DNA of 64,000 bases from Yoonia sp. I 8.24 (GCF_022096995.1 NZ_JACXGQ010000005.1:186001-250000), one strand, 5' to 3'; counted from the first letter of the stretch, positions 1 to 8,769 are shown. The notes: a model not told the origin generated them from the sequence alone. Translations and numbers: made by a program.

Positions 1-512
1 ACCCACATCAACAAGCCAAGGCCGGGGGTAGATGAGCGCGGGTCTTGAATAACGATTTTCAGATCACCAGTAGCGAGGTTCCGCAAAGAGACGGCCGCTT
101 CGGCGTCTGCATTCCCAACAAAGGCGAAATAGCCCCAGTCGAAAGGCAAGAATTCTGCATCATCCCATGCGATCGGCAGATCAAGATCTGCTGTCACACC
201 ATGCGGCGCAAACAACCCGGTCTCACGCGCGGCAGCGGTCAGGTTGGTATCCAACCCCAATACCACATCAAATTCAGTCCGCGGCCCTTCAAGCTGGATG
301 CGTGCCAACAGGGCAGCCCCATCAGAGCTACCAACGAATTCAAGGTCGCAGGCGCATTCTGCTTCGAATGCGGTTTCAATTGCGGGGCCGGGACCCCAAT
401 CGCTAACAAAGCTGTCATATGTCAAAACTTGCAGTACCGGGGTCTCAGCCAATGTGCTTGTAGCACAAAGGGCAAGTCCCGCGACAACTGGCAGATAGAT
501 TGGTTTTTGCAT
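1..512 (-). CDS. thiB: Thiamine ABC transporter, periplasmic thiamine-binding protein (partial, C-terminus beyond window)
   Basis: Substrate-binding protein that would capture thiamine or its phosphates in the periplasm for an ABC importer. Translating the minus strand gives an N-terminal signal peptide (hydrophobic VVAGLALCATSTLAET) and then the ThiB pattern LQVLTYDSFVSDWGPG, followed by LEFVGSSDGAALLARI and VLGLDTNLTAAA, typical of this family. About 170 residues are visible; the rest, and probably thiP/thiQ, lie to the left. Two ATG codons are adjacent (515 and 512). The GGAGG box sits five bases before the second, so 512 is preferred. A TPP riboswitch lies about 50 bases upstream and gives independent support for the thiamine role. 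Confidence 0.88.
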   Translation of the reverse strand, partial: MQKPIYLPVVAGLALCATSTLAETPVLQVLTYDSFVSDWGPGPAIETAFEAECACDLEFVGSSDGAALLARIQLEGPRTEFDVVLGLDTNLTAAARETGLFAPHGVTADLDLPIAWDDAEFLPFDWGYFAFVGNADAEAAVSLRNLATGDLKIVIQDPRSSTPGLGLLMW

Positions 513-562
513 CATATCCTCCAAATGCGACGGGCGGAATGGGGGATAGCGTGATTGCCATA

Positions 563-637
563 CCTTCCCTCCGCCGGTCTTAACCGGTTCAGGTTCAACG
601 GGTCCGCTTGCGCATCTCAGCCGATATGGCCCCCCGA
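563..637 (-). promoter_or_regulatory. TPP (THI-box) riboswitch
   Basis: Read on the minus strand, this stretch contains the THI-box landmarks in order: a CTCGGGGGGCC opening, the core GGCTGAGAT, then ACCCGTTGAACCTGA, and a closing hairpin CCGG-TTAAGA-CCGG followed by CGGAGGGAAGG. These match the conserved thiamine pyrophosphate aptamer. It sits in the leader of thiB, where ligand binding would be expected to lower expression when thiamine is plentiful. The short distance to the start codon suggests control of translation or of an early terminator, but I cannot tell which. Confidence 0.93.
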
Positions 638-764
638 GGTGCGGCTTACATACGCATGTTTTACCAAAATGCAAAGACCACGAAACTCTGCGGGTATCAG
701 GGTTGATCTTTCGTTACATCTTGCCTTGAAAGCCGCAGGCACAGGCCAAGTTTAGGAGATACCA

Positions 765-1403
765 ATGCAAGATGCGCTCGTTCAATTTCTTCTTCGCACA
801 ACCACACAAGATTCAGCCCATGACATCGGACACCTGCACCGCGTTTGGCGAAATGCACAGATCATTGCAGACCAAGAACCGCCTAGTGACCGGGTTGTAC
901 TGCTGCATGCCGCCTATCTGCACGACCTCGTTAATTTGCCCAAATCACACCCAAACCGCGCCAATGCCTCTGCGATCTCGGCCGAGAAAGCCAAACTATT
1001 CTTGCGCGATCAGGGACTGAGCAGCGCGCAAATCGATGCAACCTGCCATGCGATTGTCGCACATAGTTTTTCGGCCAATGTCAGCCCACAGACGCTTGAA
1101 GCAAAAATTATTCAAGACGCAGACCGGATCGAGGCGCTAGGCGCAGTGGGTTTAGCCCGATGCTTTGCCGTGTCGGGCGCTTTGGGGCGTCCGTTGTTTG
1201 ATCCGGCCGACCCGTTTGCGACGACCCGCGCGCTGGACGACCAATCCTTTGCAATAGACCACTTTGCGGTAAAATTGCTGCGCCTTCCTGACACCATGCA
1301 AACGACGTCCGGCCGTGATCTTGCCGCGCAACGCGCTGACATCCTGCGCACGTATCTGGACGACCTCGCACAAGAGCTGAATTTTCCCGTCTCTGGCTGG
1401 TAG
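765..1403 (+). CDS. HD-domain metal-dependent phosphohydrolase, YedJ-like
   Basis: A 212-residue soluble protein with an HD domain. His19-Asp20 lies in a HDIGH context, His53-Asp54 forms the HD doublet (YLHDLVN), and a further acidic stretch QDADRIEALG follows near residue 120. These residues normally bind a divalent metal that cleaves phosphoester bonds. The arrangement resembles the E. coli YedJ group, whose physiological substrate is not firmly established, so no specific reaction is assigned. A GGAG box precedes the ATG. The gene diverges from thiB and lies about 75 bases before aroC on the same strand, so the two may share a transcript. Confidence 0.75.
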   Translation: MQDALVQFLLRTTTQDSAHDIGHLHRVWRNAQIIADQEPPSDRVVLLHAAYLHDLVNLPKSHPNRANASAISAEKAKLFLRDQGLSSAQIDATCHAIVAHSFSANVSPQTLEAKIIQDADRIEALGAVGLARCFAVSGALGRPLFDPADPFATTRALDDQSFAIDHFAVKLLRLPDTMQTTSGRDLAAQRADILRTYLDDLAQELNFPVSGW

Positions 1404-1478
1404 AAAAGCAGCCCCGCAGCCGCGATTGAATGTGGCGCGATGTTCCTGTAATCCAAGGCCAATCAATGGGGCGCGCAT

Positions 1479-2582
1479 ATGTCGATGAATAGTTTTGGTC
1501 ACCTTTTCAAATTCACAACCTGGGGCGAAAGCCATGGGCCAGCACTGGGCGCGACCGTTGATGGCTGCCCACCCGGCGTGCCAATTGACGCGGCGATGCT
1601 GCAACAATGGCTAGATAAACGTCGCCCGGGCCTGAACAAAAACACAACCCAACGCAATGAACCTGATGCGGTTGAAATCCTGTCCGGTGTGTTTGAGGGC
1701 AAATCAACCGGCACCCCAATTCAGCTAATGATCCGCAATACCGATCAACGGTCCAAGGATTACGGCGATATTGCCAACACCTTCAGGCCCGGTCACGCGG
1801 ATATCACCTATCACCAAAAATACGGCATCCGCGATTATCGTGGCGGCGGTCGGTCATCAGCGCGCGAAACGGCTGCGCGGGTTGCGGCTGGTGGGGTTGC
1901 GCGCGAAGCAATCAAAGCGATTGCGCCCAACGTCCAGATCAGAGGCTACATGACCCAAATGGGGAGCAAAGCCATTGATCGTGCCAATATCGACTGGGAT
2001 CAGATCGATCAGAACGATTTTTTCTGCCCAGACGCGCAAGCCGCCGCAGAATGGAACGACTATTTGGCTTGGCTGCGCAAAGACGATCATAACTCAGTTG
2101 GTGCGATCATCGAAGTTGTCGCCCGCGGGGTCCCGGCGGGGATCGGTGCCCCGGTTTATGCTAAGTTAGACACTGATTTGGCCGCCGCGATGATGTCGAT
2201 TAACGCCGTTAAAGGTGTTGAGATTGGCGAAGGAATGAACGCCGCATCGCTCACAGGGCGTGACAACGCGGATGAAATTTTTATGGGACCAAACGGGCCT
2301 GAGTATAGTTCAAACCACGCAGGCGGCATTTTGGGTGGGATCAGTACTGGGCAAGACATTGTCGTGCGTTTTGCGGTCAAACCAACATCATCTATCCTCA
2401 GCCCGCGCAAATCGATCCGCATGGATGGGTCCCCGATGGAAGTCATCACCAAAGGCCGCCATGATCCTTGTGTCGGCATCCGTGCAGTGCCTGTGGGAGA
2501 GGCGATGATGGCCTGTGTAATCTTGGATCACCTGCTCTTGGATCGCGGTCAAACAGCTGGCACACGCGGGAAAATCGGATAA
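1479..2582 (+). CDS. aroC: Chorismate synthase
   Basis: Last step of the shikimate pathway: 5-enolpyruvylshikimate-3-phosphate to chorismate, using reduced FMN, in the cytoplasm. The protein has 367 residues, the usual size, and begins [20 protein letters not shown], the family's invariant opening with the GESHG motif at residues 16-20. Later signatures are [25 protein letters not shown] and the C-terminal GRHDPCVG segment. The first ATG is used because the second lies only two codons on and the extended start matches the family. Nothing in the sequence suggests damage. Confidence 0.97.
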   Translation: MSMNSFGHLFKFTTWGESHGPALGATVDGCPPGVPIDAAMLQQWLDKRRPGLNKNTTQRNEPDAVEILSGVFEGKSTGTPIQLMIRNTDQRSKDYGDIANTFRPGHADITYHQKYGIRDYRGGGRSSARETAARVAAGGVAREAIKAIAPNVQIRGYMTQMGSKAIDRANIDWDQIDQNDFFCPDAQAAAEWNDYLAWLRKDDHNSVGAIIEVVARGVPAGIGAPVYAKLDTDLAAAMMSINAVKGVEIGEGMNAASLTGRDNADEIFMGPNGPEYSSNHAGGILGGISTGQDIVVRFAVKPTSSILSPRKSIRMDGSPMEVITKGRHDPCVGIRAVPVGEAMMACVILDHLLLDRGQTAGTRGKIG

Positions 2583-2593
2583 CTGCGCCTTGC

Positions 2594-2616
2594 GTAGCAG
2601 CTATGATAGCTGTTGC
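2594..2616. repeat. Hairpin with 10-bp stem after aroC
   Basis: GTAGCAGCTA and TAGCTGTTGC can pair across a three-base loop (two G-T wobbles). It lies 11 bases after the aroC stop codon. It is followed by A residues rather than T residues on the plus strand, so it is not a standard terminator for aroC. The rest of the 160-base gap up to 2742 is A/T-rich and probably holds the promoter of the next gene, but I cannot define -35 and -10 boxes with confidence. Confidence 0.35.
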
Positions 2617-2742
2617 AAAAAACCCATTGCGGCTTAAAATACTTAGTAATTATTGACTTATTTTCGTTATTCGGCAACAAATTTGGCGCGTGGTTTATAT
2701 CGCAGCCATGCGTGATAGAGTTCGAAATTTGAGGCATATAAA

Positions 2743-2976
2743 ATGAAACTATTTACCGCCGTCTTTGGCACATCAACTGTTGCCGCCATCTCTGCTTATG
2801 CGGGTGGTGTTGCGGATATGATTGTTGAAACCGCACCCGTTGTTATGGAACCCACCGAAACAGTCGGTTCAAGCGCCCCTAGCTGGGTTATTCCCGTAAT
2901 TATCATCGCAGCCCTTGTTGGCGCTGCAGCGTTGTCTGGCGACGACGATGATGATGACACCGGCGGCCTATACTAA
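2743..2976 (+). CDS. Small exported or membrane-anchored protein with acidic tail, unknown function
   Basis: A 77-residue protein I do not recognise by name. The N-terminus (MKLFTAVFGTSTVAAISAYA) looks like a signal peptide. A short linker rich in Pro, Thr and Glu follows, then one strongly hydrophobic segment (WVIPVIIIAALVGAAALS) and a run of Asp residues before a GGLY end. A good GAGG ribosome-binding site lies eight bases before the ATG. Small proteins of this form (signal, TM, acidic tail) are common in Rhodobacterales. The next gene, a glycosyltransferase, begins about 50 bases downstream on the same strand. Confidence 0.7.
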   Translation: MKLFTAVFGTSTVAAISAYAGGVADMIVETAPVVMEPTETVGSSAPSWVIPVIIIAALVGAAALSGDDDDDDTGGLY

Positions 2977-2986
2977 GGCTTTTAGT

Positions 2987-3012
2987 ACCAATTTACATCT
3001 TTTGAAATTGGT
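2987..3012 (+). other. 8-bp perfect inverted repeat just before the glycosyltransferase ribosome-binding site
   Basis: ACCAATTT (2987-2994) and AAATTGGT (3005-3012) are exact complements around a ten-base loop. The AGGA ribosome-binding site of the glycosyltransferase starts only about three bases later. The hairpin could end part of the transcription from the small upstream gene or affect translation of the next one. No long T-run follows, so a classical terminator is not supported. Confidence 0.4.
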
Positions 3013-3025
3013 CTAGGAAACGATC

Positions 3026-4027
3026 ATGATCGGTGAAAAGCCACATATTATGATCGGTATATGTACGCGGCAGCGGAACACGCTGCTGCGTCGTTTAATT
3101 GACGGCATCCAAGATCAACCTATGCCCGCAGGGTATAGCGTTGAGATTGTTGTTATTGATAACAACGATGTTCCTACAGCAGAACCTGCGCTAGATGGTA
3201 CCGCAACCCGCTTTCCCATTTCTGTCGAACATGAACCGCAAGCGGGTCTGGTATTTGCGCGCAATCATGCGCTAGACGCCGCCACTGCACGCGGGGCAAC
3301 TTGGTTTATCGGCGTCGACGACGACGAATGGGTCGATGAAAACTGGCTGGCGGAAATGGTTGATGGCTTTGAGACGCACAGCTCTCCGGTGCTGATCGCA
3401 CAATGTATCTATGAATATGACGGCGCGCTCAGCCCGTACCGGCAGGCGCGTCAACTCCAATCGCTGACCAAAGGCAAACGCCCTTCGATCCTTTCCAGCG
3501 GCAACTATGCAATCCATCGCCGCATTTTCGCGGACGATGACGGGCTGAGTATGCGCTTTGATCCGTTTTTTAATGAAAGCGGTGGTGAAGACGTTGATTT
3601 CTTTCTGCGCATTCAACACATCCACGGCTATGTTGCCGCATCTGTCCCCGGTTCAATTGTCTACGAAGCTTGGGATGGTGAACGCGCGACGCTCAGCTAT
3701 CATCTAAAACGGTGCCTCCGCAATCAAGTGGCGGGCTACCATATCCTACGGCGACACCGACGGCTGGGGCTCTATGGCAATGTTATTCAAAATGCTTTTC
3801 GTGTGATGGTAAAAACGAACCGACATCTTGTCTACGGCATTGGCAAGCTACTGCTTGGTGCATTGACCGTTCCGTTCAAGCGTAACGAAGGTCAGAAATT
3901 AATCGGTCTCGGGATGGAAAGATGCGTTCTCGCGGCAGCCCTTGGGGCGTTTTTGTTCGGGATGTTACCCGTCGGCTATGGCGCAAGTGTTCAAGGGTCG
4001 CCTGATGGCGTCAGACCAAACAGCTAA
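3026..4027 (+). CDS. Family 2 glycosyltransferase with C-terminal membrane segment
   Basis: A 333-residue GT-A fold glycosyltransferase. It opens with the usual strand IMIGICTRQRN, continues with EIVVIDNND (nucleotide-sugar binding), and has the metal-binding acidic motif GVDDDEW at residues 96-102. GGEDVDFFLR near residue 193 is the usual acceptor or catalytic region. The C-terminus has hydrophobic stretches (IGKLLLGALTVPF and LAAALGAFLFGMLPVG) suggesting attachment to the inner membrane. It would transfer a sugar to a surface polysaccharide or lipid; donor and acceptor are unknown. Its stop codon overlaps by four bases the end of the convergent EamA gene. Confidence 0.85.
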   Translation: MIGEKPHIMIGICTRQRNTLLRRLIDGIQDQPMPAGYSVEIVVIDNNDVPTAEPALDGTATRFPISVEHEPQAGLVFARNHALDAATARGATWFIGVDDDEWVDENWLAEMVDGFETHSSPVLIAQCIYEYDGALSPYRQARQLQSLTKGKRPSILSSGNYAIHRRIFADDDGLSMRFDPFFNESGGEDVDFFLRIQHIHGYVAASVPGSIVYEAWDGERATLSYHLKRCLRNQVAGYHILRRHRRLGLYGNVIQNAFRVMVKTNRHLVYGIGKLLLGALTVPFKRNEGQKLIGLGMERCVLAAALGAFLFGMLPVGYGASVQGSPDGVRPNS

Positions 4028-4896
4028 GGCGCAACCGGTTGCTTTGACAATTGCACCGCCAGAATCCCGCCGGCGATGATCACAACACCGATGATATCCA
4101 AAACGCCGATTGCTTCGCCCAACAGCAAGGCCGCAATGGCCACGCCTAGGAATGGGTTTAAAAAGTGGAATGTCGATGCTTTGACGGCGCCAATCCGTCC
4201 CACCAGCATGAACCACACCCATGTGGCCGCCAAACCGGGGATCAGCGTAGTATAGACGAACGCCACGATCAGTTGCCAGTTCCAAGTGACGACCCAATCC
4301 TCAAGCATTAATGCCGGGCCCGCCAAGATCGTCGCCCCCACAAGCATTTGCAGCCCGACGATCATCAAGACATTTCCGCCTGATGCTGCACCCATGACGG
4401 CCAATGTCGCAACCGTCAGCGATACGACTCCGATCACACATAAAAGCAAACCAAATGGGTCAACACCACCTTGCAGCCGCGCACCCATAATCAAGGCAAC
4501 GCCGATCACCCCAGCGACCAACCCGGCTAGCCCTAGCGGCCGAACCTTGGTTCCGAAAACCACCCATCCAACCAACGCGACAAGCAATGGCATTGTCGAG
4601 GCGATAATTGCGGCCAATGACGCAGGCACGGTTTGCATCGCGACAAAGTTCAGGCCCAGATAGAGAGCGTTTTGGCACAGGCCAAAGATCAACACACCGG
4701 TCCATTGTCGGGGCGTTAGCTTGGCCGACTGCCCAAGTGCAAAGGCGATCATGACGCCTAACAACCCGGAAATGAAAAACCGAAGCGCAAGAGCGCTAAG
4801 CGGCGGGGCATATTCCACGATCACCCGCGCAGAAGTGAAGGCCGAAGACCACATCGCCGCAAAAGCGAGCCCCATGAGAATTGCTTTGATATCCAT
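4024..4896 (-). CDS. EamA/DMT-family membrane exporter
   Basis: A 290-residue protein with two tandem EamA repeats and about ten hydrophobic segments. The first repeat begins MDIKAILMGLAFAAMWSSAF, with the typical W-S-S/A-F pattern and an SARVIVEYAPPLSALALRF segment. The second has LIPGLAATWVWFMLVGRIGAVKAS followed by FLNPFLGVAIAALLLGE, the conserved N-P and G-E positions of the family. Members export amino acids or other metabolites through the inner membrane; the substrate here cannot be told. The frame is open upstream to a TTG, but the ATG at 4896 fits the family's N-terminus. Confidence 0.87.
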   Translation of the reverse strand: MDIKAILMGLAFAAMWSSAFTSARVIVEYAPPLSALALRFFISGLLGVMIAFALGQSAKLTPRQWTGVLIFGLCQNALYLGLNFVAMQTVPASLAAIIASTMPLLVALVGWVVFGTKVRPLGLAGLVAGVIGVALIMGARLQGGVDPFGLLLCVIGVVSLTVATLAVMGAASGGNVLMIVGLQMLVGATILAGPALMLEDWVVTWNWQLIVAFVYTTLIPGLAATWVWFMLVGRIGAVKASTFHFLNPFLGVAIAALLLGEAIGVLDIIGVVIIAGGILAVQLSKQPVAP

Positions 4897-4989
4897 TGCG
4901 GGACGTTTGCTGAACACCCAAGAAACGTCAATCCAAGATCGCAATTACATTGTATCAATACGATTGTGCGGCCGCACCAAACCGCGCAC

Positions 4990-5020
4990 AAAAAAGGGCC
5001 GCCCGATCCGGGCGACCCTT
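4990..5020 (-). terminator. Rho-independent terminator of the HU gene
   Basis: On the minus strand AGGGTCGCCCG pairs with CGGGCGGCCCT across a three-base loop (one T-G wobble) and is followed directly by a run of six T residues. It lies about 35 bases beyond the HU stop codon. Confidence 0.93.
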
Positions 5021-5053
5021 ATAAACAGTACATTCAGCATCAGGCCAAATGAT

Positions 5054-5344
5054 TTAGCCGTTCACGCTGTCTTTCAGCGCTTTGGCGATTGTCATTTTGA
5101 CAACCTTGTCGGCTTCTTTTTTGATCTGTTCGCCTGTGGCAGGGTTGCGGACCATACGCTCTGGGCGCTCACGGCAATAAATTTTGCCGACACCAGGAAG
5201 CGTCACAGCACCGCCGCCGGAAACTTCTTTGGTGATGATGCCTGTCACGGCGTCCAATGCAGCGCCTGCTGCTTTTTTATCTGTGCCAAGTTCTTCAGCT
5301 AGTGCAGCAACAAGTTGCGCCTTCGTTAGTGGTTTAGTCGCCAT
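5054..5344 (-). CDS. hup: DNA-binding protein HU
   Basis: A 96-residue nucleoid protein of the HU/IHF fold that binds and bends DNA without strong sequence preference. The N-terminal helices (MATKPLTKAQLVAALAEE, then DKKAAGAALDAVTGII) form the dimer body. The beta-arm segment GVGKIYCRERPERMVRNPATG carries the R-N-P motif that inserts into the minor groove, and the C-terminal helix VVKMTIAKALKDSV closes the fold. The frame is open further upstream, but the ATG at 5344 has a GGGAG box and gives the family length. The arm differs from enteric HU in the YCRERPERM stretch, which is usual for Rhodobacterales. A strong terminator follows. Confidence 0.95.
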   Translation of the reverse strand: MATKPLTKAQLVAALAEELGTDKKAAGAALDAVTGIITKEVSGGGAVTLPGVGKIYCRERPERMVRNPATGEQIKKEADKVVKMTIAKALKDSVNG

Positions 5345-5403
5345 TTTCTGGTCTCCCTTAATTGCCCGCCCTATGGGGCCTCTACCCGCGCATTTAACGG
5401 TAT

Positions 5404-5421
5404 GTTGTGGCACACCACAAC
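5404..5421. promoter_or_regulatory. Inverted repeat in the HU leader
   Basis: GTTGTGG and CCACAAC flank CACA, about 60 bases upstream of the HU start. It could be an operator or a 5' UTR hairpin; I cannot separate these possibilities. The promoter of HU should lie between here and the amn stop codon at 5477. Confidence 0.35.
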
Positions 5422-5476
5422 GATTAGTGTGCACTTTCAAGTTAAAATAGCGACTTTTCGCCCGTTTTTTACGACT

Positions 5477-6958
5477 TTATAGGAATGCGGTCTCTTCAAA
5501 GCTGCGTAATTTGCGGCTGTGGATACGTTCCAGCGGCATTTCACGCAACCGTTCCATCGCCCGAATACCGATCATCAGGTGCGCCGCGACCTGTGTTTTG
5601 TAGAATCCAGAAGCCATTCCGGGTAGCTTTAGCTCCCCATGCAACGGCTTATCACTGACGCATAGCAGCGTGCCATAAGGCACCCGGAACCGGAAACCAT
5701 TGGCCGCAATTGTCGCGCTTTCCATATCAAGCGCGACCGCACGCGATTGCGACAACCGCTGCACCGGACCTGACTGATCGCGCAACTCCCAGTTACGATT
5801 GTCAATCGTCGCCACTGTGCCCGTCCGCATAATCCGCTTGAGCTCGTAACCTTCAAGCTTGGTCACATCGGCCACGGCAGTTTCCAGCGCAATCTGGATT
5901 TCAGCCAATGCCGGGATCGGCACCCAAACGGGTAAATCATCATCCAACACGTGATCTTCACGCAAATACGCGTGCGCCAAGACAAAATCACCAAGTCGCT
6001 GCGAATTGCGCAGCCCAGCGCAGTGCCCAACCATCAACCACGCATGTGGGCGCAACACTGCGATATGATCCGTCGCGGTTTTTGCGTTCGACGGGCCAAC
6101 GCCGATATTGACCAAGGTAATCCCGCCGCCATTCGCGCGTTTGAGGTGATAGGTCGGCATCTGCGGCAGCTTTGCGGGTTCAGCGATAACCGTGTCCGCA
6201 TCCGTGATTTCCACGTTTCCCGTACTCACAAAGCTGGTGTAGCCGCTGTTAGCGTCCGCCAACATTGCCCGCGCATAGTTTTCAAACTCTTCAACATAGA
6301 ATTGGTAGTTGGTGAACAGCACGTGATTTTGAAAATGCTCGGCTGCGGTCGCGGTGTAATGTGACAGCCGCGCAAGTGAATAATCTACCCGCTGAGCGGT
6401 AAAGGGCGCAAGCGGCTGTGCGCCGTCAGGATAGGCGAACCCTTCGCCATTCACGATCGCATCATGCGTTGTCGACAGGTCTGGCACGTCAAAATTATCG
6501 CGCAGGTTAAAATCCAGCGACCCATCTTGGGGAACAGTTAATGTTGGATCATTTGCGACGGCAAAATGCACAGGCATCACCGTATCGGATGGGCCAATAA
6601 CAACCGGTACGCCATGACTGTTCAGCAAAAGTTGGATCTGCTGTTCCAGATAGGATTCAAACAGGTCTGGCCGCGTAACAGTGGTTGCATAGGTTCCCGG
6701 TTCCGCGACATGACCAAACGACAGGCGCGTATCCTTCTTGGCGTGAGTTGTCGTGGTCAGGCGAATTTCAGGGTAATAGGCGCGCACGCGGGTTTCGGGT
6801 TGGCCGGCGTCCATGGCTTCTTGGAAACGCGCTGACAAAAACCCTGCGGCGGTATCATACAGGGACCGCAACCGCGCGACGGCGGCTTTTGCATCGGTAA
6901 ACGCTTCGTGGCCGGGCACATCGGGTGTCCGGGTCTTGACCTGTTGGGTATTGTTCAT
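5477..6958 (-). CDS. amn: AMP nucleosidase
   Basis: Hydrolyses AMP to adenine and ribose-5-phosphate in the cytoplasm, controlling AMP level and feeding purine salvage. The 493-residue length matches the E. coli enzyme. The N-terminal regulatory part includes RVRAYYPEIRLTTT. The C-terminal nucleoside-phosphorylase-like domain has ITLVNIGVGPSNAKTATDHI, WLMVGHCAGLRNSQ and AVALDMESATIAANGFRFRVPYGT, with the catalytic acid expected in the LDMESATIAANG stretch. Its ATG overlaps the stop codon of the upstream adenine deaminase gene (ATGA), so the two are almost certainly co-transcribed and translationally coupled. Confidence 0.95.
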   Translation of the reverse strand: MNNTQQVKTRTPDVPGHEAFTDAKAAVARLRSLYDTAAGFLSARFQEAMDAGQPETRVRAYYPEIRLTTTTHAKKDTRLSFGHVAEPGTYATTVTRPDLFESYLEQQIQLLLNSHGVPVVIGPSDTVMPVHFAVANDPTLTVPQDGSLDFNLRDNFDVPDLSTTHDAIVNGEGFAYPDGAQPLAPFTAQRVDYSLARLSHYTATAAEHFQNHVLFTNYQFYVEEFENYARAMLADANSGYTSFVSTGNVEITDADTVIAEPAKLPQMPTYHLKRANGGGITLVNIGVGPSNAKTATDHIAVLRPHAWLMVGHCAGLRNSQRLGDFVLAHAYLREDHVLDDDLPVWVPIPALAEIQIALETAVADVTKLEGYELKRIMRTGTVATIDNRNWELRDQSGPVQRLSQSRAVALDMESATIAANGFRFRVPYGTLLCVSDKPLHGELKLPGMASGFYKTQVAAHLMIGIRAMERLREMPLERIHSRKLRSFEETAFL

Positions 6959-8769
6959 AGGTCGTCCTCAAATAAATCAGTCAATTCAAATTTCTCAACG
7001 TCCACCAGCCCCAGATCAGAAATCCGCAACGAGGGGATGACAACAAGCGCCAAAAGCGAATGTTGCATATAGGCGTTGTTTAAGGTGCAGCCACATGCGT
7101 TCATGGCAGCAACCATTTCATCGGCCTTCGCCGCAACCTGAGCGGCAGGTTGATCAGACATAAGCCCCGCAATTGGCAGTTCAACCAGCGCCAGTTCTTT
7201 GCCATCTTTCCAGATGGTGACACCACCGCCGACTTCACCCAGTCGATTGGCCGCTGCTGCCATGTTGTCGCGGTCAGTGCCCACGACAATCATATGGTGG
7301 CTATCATGCGCCACAGTCGAGGCCATCGCCATATTACCCGTGTATCCAAAGCCCGAGACAAAGGCGTTCACGACTTTACCGGTACCTTGATGCCGTTCAA
7401 CAAGTGCGATCTGGTAAGTGTCATCTGCGCCTTCGACCAGCCCATCAACAACGGGAAGTTCAGCGGTAAGGGCTTCGGTCGGGGCCTGGTTTTCGACGAC
7501 ACCGATCACCTTGACCTTAACCTTATTCTTGCCACCAGGGGCAGTGATCGCGAAATCATCGCCGCCCAACGCCTTGCCCATATTCACGGTTTGGCGCGCG
7601 TCGGTGGGCCAATCATAATGTGGGCATTCGACGGTTATCTTACCATCAATAGCAACCGTGCGACCACGTGCAATCACCCGTTCTACCGGCAGCGTTACTA
7701 AGTCAGACGTCAATATTACATCCGCCCGGCGCCCCGGCGCAATCGACCCCAATTCCCGTTCCAAGCCAAAATGCGTGGCCGTGTTGATCGTCGCCATCTG
7801 CAACGCAATCAACGGATCACAGCCGCACGCGATCGCGTGGCGTACAACGCGGTTCATATGACCATCGTTCACCAGCGTCCCAGAATGGCAATCATCGGTG
7901 CAAAGGATAAAGTTGCGCGGATCAAGACCACGTTCCGTGATCGCTGTGATCTGGCTTTCGACGTCATACCATGCGGACCCAAGCCGCATCATTGATTTCA
8001 TGCCCAACCGCACCCGCGCGATTGCGTCGGCTTCGGCGGTGCCTTCGTGGTCATCAGCCGCGCCACCTGCAACATAGGCAGCAAAGGCGTTGCCTTTGTC
8101 CGGGCTGGCGTAATGGCCGCCAACGGTTTTGCCCGCATTCATTGTCGCAGCCATTTCGGCCAACATTTGCGGATCGCCATTGATCACACCAGGGAAATTC
8201 ATCATTTCACCCAGACCAATAATACCGGGCCACGCCATGGCTTCGGCCACATCTTCGGCGGATATTTCGAAACCTGTTGTTTCAAGCCCCGGAGCAGAGG
8301 GGGCGCAGGATGGCATCTGCGTATAGATATTGATGGGCTGCATCAGGGCTTCGTCATGCATCATGCGCACGCCACGCAGGCCCAGCACGTTGGCAATTTC
8401 ATGCGGGTCCGTGAACATCGTTGTTGTACCATGGGGTATCACCGCGGCGGCAAATTCAGCCGGGGTCAGCATCCCGCTTTCGATATGCATATGCCCATCG
8501 CAGAGACCCGGAATCAAATATCGGCCCGCCGCATCAATGATCTCTGTATCTGGCCCAATACAATGGCTGGCGTCCGGACCCACATAGGCAAAGCGCCCGC
8601 CCGCAATGGCGACTTGCCACCCGTCGAGCACTTCGCGGGACTGCACGTTAACGAGTTTACCGCCAGAAATGACAAGGTCAGCATGCGCGCGCCCTGCGGC
8701 AACAGCGACCAAACGGGGGGCCAATTCGGCCCAAGATTTGATGTGATATTCCATCCCCAATGGTTTCAC
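6955..8769 (-). CDS. ade: Adenine deaminase (amidohydrolase family)
   Basis: Converts adenine to hypoxanthine plus ammonia. The 604-residue protein has the Ade-type amidohydrolase layout: N-terminal beta domain (ADLVISGGKLVNVQSREV), metal-binding GLCDGHMHIESGML, the TMFTDPHEIANVLG segment, YASPDKGNAFAAYVAGGA with DDHEGT, and a C-terminal ADE domain (GFGYTGNMAMASTVAHDSHH). The frame opens with GTG at 8769. An ATG five codons later (8754) is an alternative, but a G-rich box lies too close before it, so the exact start is unsure. It overlaps amn by four bases: amn releases adenine and ade deaminates it. Confidence 0.93.
   Translation of the reverse strand: MKPLGMEYHIKSWAELAPRLVAVAAGRAHADLVISGGKLVNVQSREVLDGWQVAIAGGRFAYVGPDASHCIGPDTEIIDAAGRYLIPGLCDGHMHIESGMLTPAEFAAAVIPHGTTTMFTDPHEIANVLGLRGVRMMHDEALMQPINIYTQMPSCAPSAPGLETTGFEISAEDVAEAMAWPGIIGLGEMMNFPGVINGDPQMLAEMAATMNAGKTVGGHYASPDKGNAFAAYVAGGAADDHEGTAEADAIARVRLGMKSMMRLGSAWYDVESQITAITERGLDPRNFILCTDDCHSGTLVNDGHMNRVVRHAIACGCDPLIALQMATINTATHFGLERELGSIAPGRRADVILTSDLVTLPVERVIARGRTVAIDGKITVECPHYDWPTDARQTVNMGKALGGDDFAITAPGGKNKVKVKVIGVVENQAPTEALTAELPVVDGLVEGADDTYQIALVERHQGTGKVVNAFVSGFGYTGNMAMASTVAHDSHHMIVVGTDRDNMAAAANRLGEVGGGVTIWKDGKELALVELPIAGLMSDQPAAQVAAKADEMVAAMNACGCTLNNAYMQHSLLALVVIPSLRISDLGLVDVEKFELTDLFEDDL

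Noticed and set aside
2594..2616. Hairpin after aroC as a rho-independent terminator
   Set aside because: It is followed by A residues on the plus strand and there is no gene on the minus strand for it to end. I list it only as a hairpin.
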